A stretch of DNA of 62,076 bases from Desulfobulbus sp. Its GTDB lineage: Bacteria; Desulfobacterota; Desulfobulbia; Desulfobulbales; Desulfobulbaceae. The first letter of the stretch is position 1. Each line of letters begins with the position of its first letter. Position numbers and translations under genes: made by a program. Under the pieces are notes generated by a model. The model had not been told where the DNA came from. It did not search any database and worked only from the letters and a program-made list of their open reading frames with translations. The DNA is taken from the NCBI RefSeq assembly GCF_030824455.1, contig NZ_JAVBXR010000023.1, positions 1 through 62,076 of the forward strand. The letters run 5' to 3'. Shown piece by piece: positions 1 through 8,471 of this stretch.

Positions 1-27
1 GAGTGAGGCGAAAAATTTAGATGCTAT

Positions 28-399
28 TTAAATGCTGCCGGAGAGCAGACGACCGTTGATGGTGGTGTTGCTTGAAACGCCGTATTGGCTATAGGTGACC
101 GGCACCGTCTTGCGGCCAAAAAACTCCATGGTGTCCTGGATCCAGTTCAGAGTGGCGCGGAAAAGAAAGGCGTTGCGCCGATTCTCCTGCTGAATTTCCC
201 GGGCGTATTGCTGGTCGTCCGGATGAAGTCGCTCCACCGAATTCAACACGTTGAGCAGGGCTTCTTTGTGGCGGACGTCGGCCATCATGGCGGGCAGATC
301 AAGCGCTTTGGCGTGCTCGCGTTCCGCCTGGATGGTGTCGCGCAACTGAAACAGCAACTCACGAACGGTTTCGCGTTCCATAACGTCAACCCTTTCCAT
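28..399 (-). CDS. flgN: FlgN-type flagellar export chaperone
   Basis: Small, helical, charged protein of about 123 residues lying directly downstream of flgM, the usual place of FlgN, which keeps the hook-junction proteins FlgK and FlgL export-competent in the cytoplasm. Sequence identity in this family is low, so the call rests on size, helical content (LLFQLRDTIQAEREHAKAL) and position. The start is ambiguous: an 18-bp tandem duplication at 376-411 gives two consecutive Shine-Dalgarno plus ATG units, with ATGs at 399 and 381. The first ATG begins 5 nt after the flgM stop; a TTG at 414 would overlap flgM. The last gene visible on this strand before the window edge; flgK is expected next. Confidence 0.7.
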   Translation of the reverse strand: MERVDVMERETVRELLFQLRDTIQAEREHAKALDLPAMMADVRHKEALLNVLNSVERLHPDDQQYAREIQQENRRNAFLFRATLNWIQDTMEFFGRKTVPVTYSQYGVSSNTTINGRLLSGSI

Positions 400-411
400 A
401 ACGTCAACCCT
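376..411. repeat. 18-bp perfect tandem duplication over the flgN start
   Basis: TTCCATAACGTCAACCCT occurs twice back to back (376-393 and 394-411). Read on the minus strand, each copy carries an AGGG Shine-Dalgarno core, an 8-nt spacer and an ATG, so flgN has two complete, in-frame translation starts encoding proteins that differ by six residues. Confidence 0.95.
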
Positions 412-691
412 CAACCAAGAATTTGAGCAGGCTGGATGCGACCTTGTTCAGGTCCGGCTCATACTGGCCGTTGGCAACTTGGGCCTTCAATTCCTGCACC
501 CGAGCGGCGCGTGCGGCGTCTTCGGTCGATCCGGCTGATTGGGCAGCAGTTGCGCCCTGCAGCGCCGACGAAAAAGAGACGCTTTCCTTGCCTTCGGATT
601 TTGACGATTTCTGCGTCTCACCGGCCTGGCCGATTTTGTTGAGACCACCAATCTGTCCCATGCCTCGCACTCCAAAAAATTCCACAGTCAT
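404..691 (-). CDS. flgM: FlgM, anti-sigma-28 factor
   Basis: About 95 residues. The C-terminal part (RVQELKAQVANGQYEPDLNK, then VASSLLKFL) is the typical FlgM sigma-28-binding helix pair; the N-terminal half is low-complexity and probably disordered, as in FlgM proteins that are secreted through the finished hook. It holds FliA inactive until hook completion. The ATG at 691 follows an AGG at good distance (GAGGTGAACGTG); the GTG at 700 lacks a ribosome-binding site. It is cotranscribed with the upstream unknown gene and flgN, probably from the sigma-28-type promoter at 1357-1384, which would give FliA control over its own inhibitor. Confidence 0.88.
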   Translation of the reverse strand: MTVEFFGVRGMGQIGGLNKIGQAGETQKSSKSEGKESVSFSSALQGATAAQSAGSTEDAARAARVQELKAQVANGQYEPDLNKVASSLLKFLVEG

Positions 692-715
692 CACGTTCAC
701 CTCAAGGAAAATGTA

Positions 716-1282
716 TCAGGCTACAGCCTTTGATTCCGCTGCCCAGTCATCGAGTTTTTTCATCACCGCATCGTAGGTGTCGTAAGAGATGTCGGGCAAC
801 CAGTCGCCAAAGGCTTTTTTGGCCTCGGCAAATCCCTTGTCAATCCCTTCCTTGATTGCATCAATGCGCGACGGATCGCCTCCGGCAACTCCAACGGCGA
901 ATTGAAAAATTCGGTCGGATGTCTGCTCCACGCCAAAGTAACCGTTTTCGCCGATGAGGTCTTGCGCTTCTTCGGGAGTGACGGCAGTGAGATCGATTTC
1001 ACTTTCGCCGACGGCTATCTTGGTGTTGATGCCCTGTTCCTGCAGCAGATTGGCCACCAAACTCCGCAACATCCCGTATTTGGATTCGTCGCTTGCACTC
1101 AGTTGCATGGAACCAGTGTAGGTGACGGCCAAGGTCGATTCGCTGCGCAGGCTGATCGTGTCCGACGAAGTCGTCTGCGAGTCTGCCGATTGCACGGTCG
1201 AAATTCTGGAGACGTCCACACTTGTGCTCTGGTGGGCAAGAAGCGTGCTGTGAGTCTGGTTGTTGCTGATATTGCTGACCAT
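716..1282 (-). CDS. Uncharacterised flagellar-cluster protein
   Basis: 188 residues, no recognised motif. The N-terminal 45 residues are Ser/Thr-rich (MVSNISNNQTHSTLLAHQST), as in secreted or flagellar-exported proteins, with no classical signal peptide. A central helical part and a C-terminal acidic/aromatic part (FGDWLPDISYDTYDAVMKKL) look folded. The start has a strong GGAGG 7 nt upstream. It is the first gene of a three-gene unit (this gene, flgM, flgN) behind a good sigma-28-type promoter, so it is probably expressed late with filament genes. It might be a DUF5610-like protein or an exported substrate; function not known to me. Confidence 0.8.
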   Translation of the reverse strand: MVSNISNNQTHSTLLAHQSTSVDVSRISTVQSADSQTTSSDTISLRSESTLAVTYTGSMQLSASDESKYGMLRSLVANLLQEQGINTKIAVGESEIDLTAVTPEEAQDLIGENGYFGVEQTSDRIFQFAVGVAGGDPSRIDAIKEGIDKGFAEAKKAFGDWLPDISYDTYDAVMKKLDDWAAESKAVA

Positions 1283-1356
1283 TTTTCTGCCTCCGTGCAG
1301 TGTTTGCGGGCCATCCTGGCTCGATTTAACAAGAATTTCTCCTTCCTGTTAGTTCT

Positions 1357-1384
1357 TTATCGGACGCGGCCGCGAAAAACTTTA
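1357..1384 (-). promoter_or_regulatory. Sigma-28 (FliA) type promoter
   Basis: On the minus strand: TAAAGTTT, 12 nt, TCCGATAA. The FliA consensus is TAAAGTTT-N11-GCCGATAA, so 15 of 16 box positions match with one extra spacer base. It lies about 75 nt upstream of the 1282 start and would drive the unknown gene, flgM and flgN. Confidence 0.7.
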
Positions 1385-1429
1385 CAAAAAAAACGCTCTT
1401 TTTTTTAAGGAAGATGAGCAGCCGTAAAG

Positions 1430-1741
1430 TTATTTGGCGGGGGGCAGTTTCTTTTCCATCTGGCGATACATCTGCTCGGCCAAACCTATGCTTTGTTTCT
1501 GGGATATTTTGGTGGCGATTTCCTGGTCCAGCATGTCCTGATACATCTCGGAGGCGTTGTTTTCTTTAAATAATTCGCCTTCGGGCACGGTTTTGCGCAT
1601 GGCTTTGAACATGGACTGGATGAAAATGGCTTCAAAGTCCTGGCAGGATTTCTTCAGCGCCTTTCGGTCCTTGGGCAATGATTGGGTCTCCGAGGTCTTT
1701 GCCGTAGCGAGCAGGACGTTGGAATCAAGATTCGTTTTCAT
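1430..1741 (-). CDS. flgJ: FlgJ-type rod-binding protein (single domain)
   Basis: 103 residues corresponding only to the N-terminal rod-binding domain of FlgJ. Visible hallmarks are the CQDFEAIFIQSMFKAMRKTV segment and the ASEMYQDMLDQEIATKISQK segment. There is no C-terminal muramidase domain, which is usual outside the Beta- and Gammaproteobacteria; a separate lytic enzyme must then open the cell wall for the rod. It follows flgI in the P/L-ring group. Downstream, an A8/T8 hairpin (about 1386-1408) may weakly terminate this transcript before the sigma-28 promoter. Confidence 0.92.
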   Translation of the reverse strand: MKTNLDSNVLLATAKTSETQSLPKDRKALKKSCQDFEAIFIQSMFKAMRKTVPEGELFKENNASEMYQDMLDQEIATKISQKQSIGLAEQMYRQMEKKLPPAK

Positions 1742-1773
1742 GGGTGCAACCCTAAAAAAAAATGCAGCTCGTT

Positions 1774-2892
1774 TTAAAGGACGACCAGTTCGCCTTGCAG
1801 GGCGCCTGCCGCCTTGATGGCCTGAAAGATGGCGATCAGGTCGCGCGGGGTGGCGCCGATGGCGTTCAAGGCTCTGGCTACTTCACCAAGATTGACGCCC
1901 ATGGGCAGCACCACCAGATTGCCTGCATCCTCGGTGGCGGTGATCGTGGTTTGCGGGGCGGCCACGGTGGCGCCGGCGGCCAGCGGGTTGGGCTGGGAAA
2001 TGTTGGTCGACTCGGTGATCACCAGATTGAGGTTGCCGTGCGACACGGCCACCGTGGCGATGCGAACGTCCTGCCCCATGACAATGGTGCCGGTGCGTTC
2101 GTTGACCACAATTTTGGCCGCTCGATCCGGCTCGACCTCAATGCTTTCCAGGTCAGAGATAAAGTTGACCAGATCGCCTTTAAGCCGAGTGGGTTTGGTC
2201 ACCTTGACCGAGCGTGAATCCATGGATTGGGCTGTTCCGTTGCCGAAATGGGCGTTAATGGCCTCGGCAATGCGGGATGCGGTGGTGAAATCGGTGTCGC
2301 GGAGTTGATAGAGCAGGTCTCCCGAGGGGGGCAGGGCAAAATCAACCGCCCGTTCAACAATGGCCCCGCCGGCGAGCATGCCCGAGGTGGGGAAATTTTT
2401 CTGGGCCTTGGCCGCCTTGCCGCCAAAGGAAATGCCGCCCACCGCCAGCGGCCCCTGGGCCACGGCATAGGTGTTGCCGTCCGGCCCTTTCAACGGGGTC
2501 ATCAGCAAGGTGCCGCCGGAAAGGCTTGAGGCGTCGCCGATGGAGGAAACCTGGATGTCGATGGCCGATCCCGGTCGGGCAAAGGGCGGCAGTTGAGCGG
2601 TGACCATGACGGCCGCCACATTGTCGGTTTTCATCTGTTTAAAGACGTCTTCCGGGATGGCCATGCCCATGCGTTTGATCATGTTGATCATCGCCTGCTT
2701 GGTAAACACCGATTTTTTAATGTCGTCGCCGGTGCCGTTGAGACCAATGACCAACCCGTAACCCATCAACTGGTTGTCCCGCACGCCTTCAATGTCGGCC
2801 AGATCCTTGATGCGGGTCGCAAACCCCGCCCTTGGGGCAATGCAGAAAAAAACAAGCGCAAGGGTGATGATCCAACAGAACCGATGTTTCAT
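1774..2892 (-). CDS. flgI: FlgI, flagellar P-ring protein
   Basis: 372 residues from the ATG at 2892. FlgI forms the periplasmic P-ring, the bearing around the rod in the peptidoglycan layer. The chosen start gives a standard signal peptide (MKHRFCWIITLALVFF, cleavage near GFA) and has a GGG at suitable distance; an upstream ATG at 2928 overlaps the flgH stop and would bury the signal peptide. After cleavage the sequence begins TRIKDLADIEGVRDNQLMGY, the highly conserved FlgI N-terminus, followed by GLVIGLNGTGD. Full family length. Its chaperone FlgA is encoded two genes upstream. Confidence 0.97.
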   Translation of the reverse strand: MKHRFCWIITLALVFFCIAPRAGFATRIKDLADIEGVRDNQLMGYGLVIGLNGTGDDIKKSVFTKQAMINMIKRMGMAIPEDVFKQMKTDNVAAVMVTAQLPPFARPGSAIDIQVSSIGDASSLSGGTLLMTPLKGPDGNTYAVAQGPLAVGGISFGGKAAKAQKNFPTSGMLAGGAIVERAVDFALPPSGDLLYQLRDTDFTTASRIAEAINAHFGNGTAQSMDSRSVKVTKPTRLKGDLVNFISDLESIEVEPDRAAKIVVNERTGTIVMGQDVRIATVAVSHGNLNLVITESTNISQPNPLAAGATVAAPQTTITATEDAGNLVVLPMGVNLGEVARALNAIGATPRDLIAIFQAIKAAGALQGELVVL

Positions 2893-2927
2893 GTTCCAAT
2901 ACCCTGATGATCCATAAAAGCGACCCA

Positions 2928-3686
2928 TTAAAACGGCCAGGTGTTGTCAAAAATTCGCATCAGCCAACCCGGTTTTTGCTTGTCGGAAACCGCTCCCTTG
3001 CCGGTGTACGAAATCTGGGCGTTGAGAATGTTGCCGGAATCCACGGTGTTGCTGGCAGTGACGTCGTAAGAGCGAACAATGCCGGTCAGGTAGATGATCT
3101 GATTTTCGTTGTTGACGGTCACCGATTTGCCGCCTCGGATTTTAAGATTGCCGTTGGGGTACACCTCGACCACCTGGGTGGTCAGGGTGGCGGCCAAATT
3201 TTCCGAGCGGGTGGTTTTGCCGCCTCCGGAAAATTTATTACTGGAGGAGGCTTCAATCAAAGCTGCTGGATCAAGGTTGCTGTTTCTATCCGCCACCGAT
3301 TGTTCCAATCCGAAAAAAGAGGAAATGCCAGCGGAAATACTGGACGAACGATCCGTGTCTGTGGAGGCCTCCTTGGAGGCTTTTGCCGTTTCCTGGATGA
3401 TGACGGTGACGATGTCTCCCACCCGGCGGGCCTTGATGTCGGCCAGCCAGTTGCCTTCATCGCCGTTCCACAGGGTGCCGGGCGATTGCGGTTTGGCGTC
3501 GGCCGCCACGGGTTCTTCGAGCGGTTCCGGAACAGCCGCCGTCTCCTGGGTGCGGGGGGCGCACCCGCCTGCAGTCAGCAGCGTGATCGCCAGCAACAGG
3601 GACGCCGCTGCCCGCGTCCAGCCGGCCAAGTCAATATGTGGCGACAATGCGCGGGCAAATGCCGCGTCGCGCAGAATGAAACGCAT
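2928..3686 (-). CDS. flgH: FlgH, flagellar L-ring lipoprotein
   Basis: 252 residues. FlgH makes the outer-membrane L-ring. A rather long N-region precedes a hydrophobic stretch and the lipobox LTAGGC, so Cys42 should be the lipidated residue. Conserved FlgH segments are visible: NWLADIKARRVGDIVTVIIQ, then SVTVNNENQIIYLTGIVR and near the C-terminus SNTVDSGNILNAQISYTGKG. The start codon lies 2 nt after the flgA stop. The presence of FlgH and FlgI fixes the host as a diderm. Confidence 0.96.
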   Translation of the reverse strand: MRFILRDAAFARALSPHIDLAGWTRAAASLLLAITLLTAGGCAPRTQETAAVPEPLEEPVAADAKPQSPGTLWNGDEGNWLADIKARRVGDIVTVIIQETAKASKEASTDTDRSSSISAGISSFFGLEQSVADRNSNLDPAALIEASSSNKFSGGGKTTRSENLAATLTTQVVEVYPNGNLKIRGGKSVTVNNENQIIYLTGIVRSYDVTASNTVDSGNILNAQISYTGKGAVSDKQKPGWLMRIFDNTWPF

Positions 3687-3688
3687 GA

Positions 3689-4636
3689 TTAAAACTCCAC
3701 GGAAACCATGCCGGGTCCATCGACCCGACAGTGAATCAGCTTGTTGGAACTGATGTTTTTGACCTGGATCATCTCGCCCAGACGACCGTCGGTTTTGGCC
3801 AAGCCGCTGGTGGAAAGCTGCATGGCCCCTTTGCGCGCCACAATTTTGACCATTTCGCCCGACTTGACGATCGTCGGCATGGCTATGTGTGCTTCCTCAA
3901 GCGGCGTCCCGGCATTGACCGTGCGGGCGACCTGCATGCCCAGAAGCTGTTCCTTGGCGGTAAACGGTTTTTGCAGCCCGCCGATGTCCAGTTTCTGCAT
4001 GACGATGCTGTTCTCGGAAATCACGTCGCCTTTGTGCAGGGTGACGGCGGCGGTCGCCACCTCGGCGACGACCTCGAGCCGACCGCGCACAACACAGGTG
4101 GTCGCCGGCTTGTCGTCCACGGCAAAGGCGATGGAAAAGCTTGAGCTGCCCAGGATTCCAGGCCGCGAAGGCGTCACCTTCCAGGTCAATTTTCCGGCCG
4201 GCAGGGTCACTTCTTCAGGAGCCCGCAGGGAGGTGAACCGGATTTCCGTTTGGGGCAGGGAAGCGCTGTTTTCCTTGAGGAACTGGTCAACAATAGCCTG
4301 CAATTGTTCCTGTTTAACGCGATTGCCCTTGCGCTGCACGACAATGCTTTGACTGCCCTGCCAGTCTACGTCGGCCACTTCCGGGCGGTTGCGCAGCGAG
4401 TTGATCACCGAGACGGTGTACAACTCCTTTGATTTGCCTGGGGCGGGCGAGGACGCCACCGGCAGTTGGGCAACGGCTTGGGCCTCTTCCCCGGCCGGTT
4501 TGATCACCGCGATGTCGCCCAACACAATGCGGGGCCCGGCGACGCTGGCGTTGGCCTGGAAATTGACCGAGAGCTGAGCGTATGCCTCCACCGGAAGCAA
4601 CAGCGCCAAGAGGAGAAGAAAAAACCGTTGATTCAA
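3689..4636 (-). CDS. flgA: FlgA, P-ring assembly chaperone
   Basis: 315 residues, longer than the enterobacterial protein (about 220), as is common in this clade. A signal peptide (MNQRFFLLLLALLLPVEAYA) sends it to the periplasm, where FlgA helps FlgI assemble. The C-terminal SAF-like domain is recognisable (LHKGDVISENSIVMQKLDI, then GMQVARTVNAGTPLEEAHI). The extra N-terminal domain (SVNFQANASVAGPRIVLGDI) is found in many FlgA proteins. It sits between flgG and flgH, with 2-4 nt spacing on both sides. Confidence 0.93.
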   Translation of the reverse strand: MNQRFFLLLLALLLPVEAYAQLSVNFQANASVAGPRIVLGDIAVIKPAGEEAQAVAQLPVASSPAPGKSKELYTVSVINSLRNRPEVADVDWQGSQSIVVQRKGNRVKQEQLQAIVDQFLKENSASLPQTEIRFTSLRAPEEVTLPAGKLTWKVTPSRPGILGSSSFSIAFAVDDKPATTCVVRGRLEVVAEVATAAVTLHKGDVISENSIVMQKLDIGGLQKPFTAKEQLLGMQVARTVNAGTPLEEAHIAMPTIVKSGEMVKIVARKGAMQLSTSGLAKTDGRLGEMIQVKNISSNKLIHCRVDGPGMVSVEF

Positions 4637-4640
4637 TCCA

Positions 4641-5423
4641 TTACACCATGTTGGTGACGGTTTGCATCATTTCGTCCGAGGTCGTGATCACATTGGAGTT
4701 GATTTCATAGGCCCGTTGGGTGGTGATCATCTGGGTCATCTCTTCAACCAGGTTGACGTTGGAATTTTCCACATATCCTTGGAGCAGGGTGCCGATGCCG
4801 TTGGTTCCCGGCGTGCCGACTAGGGCTGTGCCCGAGGCCTCGGTCTCGCGGAAAAGGTTGCGGCCGATGGCGATCAGGCCGGAGTCGTTGACGAAGTCCA
4901 CCAGATCAATGTTGCCCAGTTCGGTGGAGGTGGTTTCGTCGCCGAGGATGGCGCTGACCACGCCGGTTTCACTGATGGTCACCTCGCGGGCGTCTTCGGG
5001 GATGACGATCTCCGGTTCAATGGTGTACCCGTCGGAGGTGGTGATGCGGCCCTCGCCGTCCAGTTTCAGGTTGCCGGCTCGGGTGTAGGCGGTGTTGCCG
5101 TCGGGCAGGTTCACCTGAAAGAATCCGGCGCCCTCAATGGCCACATCCAGGGTGTTCTGGGTCTGAACAATGTCGCCCTCGGTGAACACCTTGGTGATGG
5201 CGGCCGGCTTGACGCCCAGGCCCACCTGGATGCCGGTTGGCGACTTGGTGTCGGCCGAGGTCGGACTGCCGGGCACTTTCATGATTTGGTAAAGCAAATC
5301 CTGGAAATCGGCGCGGCTTTTTTTGAAGCCGGTGGTCGACACGTTGGCCAAATTGTTGGCAATGACGTCCATGTTGAGATTCTGGGCCGACATGCCAGTG
5401 GTGGATGTCCAGAGTGAGCGCAT
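4641..5423 (-). CDS. flgG: FlgG, distal rod protein
   Basis: 260 residues, the usual length. It has the N-terminal rod/hook signature (VIANNLANVSTTGFKKSRAD) and the C-terminal helix LVEEMTQMITTQRAYEINSN that polymerises with the N-terminal helix. FlgG builds the distal rod and is exported by the type III apparatus, so it lacks a signal peptide. The 67-nt spacer to flgF contains a short imperfect tandem repeat (GTCGTCGTTA twice) with no clear function. Confidence 0.97.
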   Translation of the reverse strand: MRSLWTSTTGMSAQNLNMDVIANNLANVSTTGFKKSRADFQDLLYQIMKVPGSPTSADTKSPTGIQVGLGVKPAAITKVFTEGDIVQTQNTLDVAIEGAGFFQVNLPDGNTAYTRAGNLKLDGEGRITTSDGYTIEPEIVIPEDAREVTISETGVVSAILGDETTSTELGNIDLVDFVNDSGLIAIGRNLFRETEASGTALVGTPGTNGIGTLLQGYVENSNVNLVEEMTQMITTQRAYEINSNVITTSDEMMQTVTNMV

Positions 5424-5490
5424 ACTGTGTGCCTCGCGTGTGATGCTTGTGGAGTCTCGGCGCGCCGCCGTTCGTCGTCGTTAGTCGTCG

Positions 5491-6225
5491 TTAACCGACC
5501 GAGCCGAGTTCGTCTTGTTTCTCGCCGAGTTTGGAATAACTCTCGATGACCTTGTTGTGCGCCTCAAAGGCCCGCTGGGTGGAGATCATGGCCGTCATCT
5601 CCTCAATCATGTTGACGTTGGAGGTTTCGAGATTGCCCTGCAGCACCCGAAATTCATCCAGGGGCTGATCGCCGCCTTGTTCCAGCTTGTAGAGGGCGTT
5701 GCCGGCCTTGATCAGTTTGTCCGGTTCGGCAACGGCAAACACCTGCACCCGGCCGCCGGCCAGGACGCCGTTGACCGAAATGTCTCCGGATTCGGCAATT
5801 GAGATGTCTTTGCCCTCGGCCGTGTCAATCTGCAGCGGATTGTTGCCTGCGCCAAGGACATTGAGCCCGTCTTCGGTCTTGATCATGCCGTTTTCGTCGA
5901 TCATCAACCGTCCGGCGCGGGTATAGAAGGTTTCCTGTCCCTTCTGCACCTTGAAAAACCCTTCGCCGTCAATGGCCACATCCAACGGCCGATCAGTGGT
6001 TTGCATGCCGCCCTGACTGAAATCAACGCCAATCTTGCGGATGCGCGAATAATTGATGCCCCTGGCCTCAGCGGTCTGCTTGGTTCCGCGCAGGATGGCG
6101 GCAAAACTGATCCGGTCTTTTTTGAATCCCGTGGTGTTGACGTTGGCCAGATTGGCGGCGAGGTTGTCCATCGCCTGTTCTCTGGCCACCGCTCCACTGA
6201 GGGCGCTGTATTTTCCCGATACCAT
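5491..6225 (-). CDS. flgF: FlgF, proximal rod protein
   Basis: 244 residues. It shares the rod-protein N-terminal motif (LAANLANVNTTGFKKDRISF) and C-terminal motif (MIEEMTAMISTQRAFEAHNK) with FlgG but diverges in the middle, matching FlgF. It lies directly upstream of flgG in transcription order. The 133-nt gap before it carries a weak sigma-28-like sequence (TAAG-N15-ACCGACAA on the minus strand, about 6260-6290), too poor to call as a separate promoter. Confidence 0.95.
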   Translation of the reverse strand: MVSGKYSALSGAVAREQAMDNLAANLANVNTTGFKKDRISFAAILRGTKQTAEARGINYSRIRKIGVDFSQGGMQTTDRPLDVAIDGEGFFKVQKGQETFYTRAGRLMIDENGMIKTEDGLNVLGAGNNPLQIDTAEGKDISIAESGDISVNGVLAGGRVQVFAVAEPDKLIKAGNALYKLEQGGDQPLDEFRVLQGNLETSNVNMIEEMTAMISTQRAFEAHNKVIESYSKLGEKQDELGSVG

Positions 6226-6358
6226 GCCGTCTCTTTGCGTCGTGCTTGAAGTTGTAGGGTGTTGTTTTTCTTGTCGGTTGCCCGGGCCGCTTTCTTAACG
6301 CCGAAATGCAGTCGCGGCCCTGAGGCGTTTGCCGGGCTGTTGTTGCGCGCTTGCCGCT

Positions 6359-6766
6359 TCAGCGGCCATACTGCGCCATGCTGCTCAGACTGAGCAATTG
6401 ACCGGCTTCAACCCTGGAAATGCCAAGGACGGTTGCGATCTCCTCGACGTTCATGCCCTGGGAGGCCAGTTTGCCCAGGATGCGGTATTTTTCCGGGGCC
6501 TGTTTGTCAATTCTGGCCAGATTTTCCAGGCGGGGCCGCTGGAGATCGGTGGTCAGGCTGGCCGTTTTGAGGGCTGCGCCAAAGGCTGCCCTTTCCGCTT
6601 CAAACCCTTGGTCGTTGAGGGCCGCCTCGATCTTTTGCTGCAGCGTCAGAAGACGCTCGTTTGCCGCCTGGGTCTGGGCGCGTTGTCGTTTGACGATCAA
6701 AAGAACGGCAAGCAAGCTGGCGGCGACCATGCAGGCGCCAAGGACAAGCGGTATGGATATTGGCAT
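6359..6766 (-). CDS. Membrane-anchored DUF2802-like protein
   Basis: 135 residues. An N-terminal membrane segment (IPLVLGACMVAASLLAVLLI) is followed by a coiled-coil-like stretch and a C-terminal helix-turn-helix-like part, YRILGKLASQGMNVEEIATV then LGISRVEAGQLLSL. This layout matches DUF2802 proteins often found next to fliA and flhG in polar-flagellate Proteobacteria; their role is not established. A membrane-tethered HTH is unusual and could serve protein contacts rather than DNA binding. 25 nt separate it from fliA. Confidence 0.72.
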   Translation of the reverse strand: MPISIPLVLGACMVAASLLAVLLIVKRQRAQTQAANERLLTLQQKIEAALNDQGFEAERAAFGAALKTASLTTDLQRPRLENLARIDKQAPEKYRILGKLASQGMNVEEIATVLGISRVEAGQLLSLSSMAQYGR

Positions 6767-6791
6767 GGGGGCCCACCTCGCTAAGGGGCAA

Positions 6792-7535
6792 TCACGGTTC
6801 GTAGAGTTCAGAGTTGAGCAGTTTGACCCGCAGTTTAATCAGCGCCTGGCTGTGCAACTGCGACACCCGGCCCTCAGAGACGCTGAGCACCTCGGAGATC
6901 TCTTTCTGGGTCAGTTCTTCGTAGTAGTAGAGCGCAATCACCAGCCGCTCTTTTTCCGAGAGTTCTTCCAATACCTCGGCCATGAGCCGGGTCATTTCGG
7001 CTTTTTCGATGATCTCAGGGGGCATGGGCCCGCCCACGTCTTCCAGGCTGTCGAGGAAACTGCGTCCTTCTTCCGAGTGGTCCAGGGTCTCGTGGAGACT
7101 GACGCAGCCCAGATGGCTGACCTGCCCCAGCAAATCATGGTAGTCGTCAATGCCCATGGTCAATTCGTTGGCCATTTCCGCCTCGTCCGGCGAACGGCCG
7201 AGCTGCCGTTCCAGCCGCAGCATGGTCTGGGTCAACTGGTTTTGTTTGTCGCGCATGGAGCGGGAAAACCAGTCGAGCTTGCGCATCTCGTCAAAAATGG
7301 CGCCGCGCACCCGGTATTCGGCAAAGGTCTTGAACTTGACGCCCTTGGTCGGGTCATATTTGTTGGCGGCGTCGACAAGACCGACCATGGCGGCGCTGAT
7401 CATGTCTTCCTTGGTCATGAAGCTCGGCACCTGGGGAGTCATGCGCTGCACCACCAGCTCAACCAGCGGCATGTTCTCCCGAATCAGTTGGGAGCGGTCA
7501 TCCAGAGGCGGTACCGGAGGAAACATAGTTATCAT
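6792..7535 (-). CDS. fliA: FliA, sigma-28 factor
   Basis: 247 residues. Region 2 is visible (LVELVVQRMTPQV, then GLVDAANKYDPTKGVKFKTF and VRGAIFDEMRKLDW), followed by region 3 and region 4 with its HTH (LTQKEISEVLSVSEGRVSQL). It directs transcription of late flagellar genes such as flagellin and flgM and is inhibited by FlgM encoded about 6 kb downstream. The operon order flhF-flhG-fliA is standard for polar flagellates with a FleQ-like regulator. Confidence 0.97.
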   Translation of the reverse strand: MITMFPPVPPLDDRSQLIRENMPLVELVVQRMTPQVPSFMTKEDMISAAMVGLVDAANKYDPTKGVKFKTFAEYRVRGAIFDEMRKLDWFSRSMRDKQNQLTQTMLRLERQLGRSPDEAEMANELTMGIDDYHDLLGQVSHLGCVSLHETLDHSEEGRSFLDSLEDVGGPMPPEIIEKAEMTRLMAEVLEELSEKERLVIALYYYEELTQKEISEVLSVSEGRVSQLHSQALIKLRVKLLNSELYEP

Positions 7536-7571
7536 CTCGTGTTGGCCTGCCTGTCGTATGGGCGGCGGCGA

Positions 7572-8471
7572 TTATTTGCCGCCGAATTCCAGCAATCGTT
7601 TCCAGAAAAACTGGATCGACCCCTTGGGTTCTATGTTTTGCGGTTCCTGGACAATGGTCCGCGCCAGGGCTTCAAAGGCGTGACTGGTTTTTGAATCCGG
7701 AAACAGCTGCACCAGAACCTGCTGTTTACGGATGGCGTCCACCATCAATTTGTCTCGTGGAATCGATCCGATATAGTCGATGGAGATGTCCAGGTAGCGG
7801 TTGGCGACCATGGTGAGCTTGCGGTAGACGTCCAGGGCCTCTTCTTCGCTTCTGATGAAATTGACGATCAGGTTGAAATGCTTTTCGTGATACTGGTTGG
7901 AGAGCAGTTTCATCAAGGCGTAGGCGTCGGTGATCGCGGTCGGGTCGGGCGTGGTCACCACCAGAATTTCCTGGGCGGCGGTGTTGAAATAGGTGACGTT
8001 TTCGGAAATGCCGGCCTCGGTGTCGATGAGCACGAAATCAAAATCATTGTTCATCGTGTCGAGCGCTTCCAGCAGCCGCATTTTCTGTTCGGAATCGAGC
8101 CGGGTAAAACGCTGCACGCCCGAGCCTGCCGGGAGAATTTTGATGCCTTCCGGTCCGTCGGTGAGGATTGCTTCCAGGTCGTGTTCGCCGGTGAAGAAGT
8201 GGTTGAGGTTGTGGCCCGGCGCCAGGCCAAACACCACGTCGATGTTGGCTAGGCCAAGATCGGCGTCGAGGATCAGCACGCGTTTGCCCATACGGGCCAG
8301 CAACACCGCCAGATTGGCCACCACCGCCGTTTTGCCGACGCCGCCCTTGCCGCTGGTCACGGAAAAGACGCGGGTGGCGGTCTGTCCGGTTCTCGCCTCG
8401 GTCGGTTCGGGACTGTTCATGGCCCGCAGGGTGCCGGCCTGGTCCGTGGGACGTCCTTTTGTATCAGCCAT
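7572..8471 (-). CDS. flhG: FlhG (FleN/YlxH), MinD-like ATPase
   Basis: 299 residues. Deviant Walker A motif SGKGGVGKT and the LILDADLGLANIDVVFGL signature identify a MinD/ParA-type ATPase; IDTEAGISENV is the switch region. FlhG limits flagellar number and acts against the FlhF GTPase and, in many species, the FleQ regulator. The N-terminal 30 residues before the P-loop are Thr/Pro-rich and poorly conserved; an internal Met at residue 18 could be an alternative start. It overlaps the end of flhF by 8 nt, implying translational coupling. Confidence 0.95.
   Translation of the reverse strand: MADTKGRPTDQAGTLRAMNSPEPTEARTGQTATRVFSVTSGKGGVGKTAVVANLAVLLARMGKRVLILDADLGLANIDVVFGLAPGHNLNHFFTGEHDLEAILTDGPEGIKILPAGSGVQRFTRLDSEQKMRLLEALDTMNNDFDFVLIDTEAGISENVTYFNTAAQEILVVTTPDPTAITDAYALMKLLSNQYHEKHFNLIVNFIRSEEEALDVYRKLTMVANRYLDISIDYIGSIPRDKLMVDAIRKQQVLVQLFPDSKTSHAFEALARTIVQEPQNIEPKGSIQFFWKRLLEFGGK

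Noticed and set aside
6420..7694. 424-codon open frame opposite fliA
   Set aside because: Antisense shadow of sigma-28; no independent start signal.
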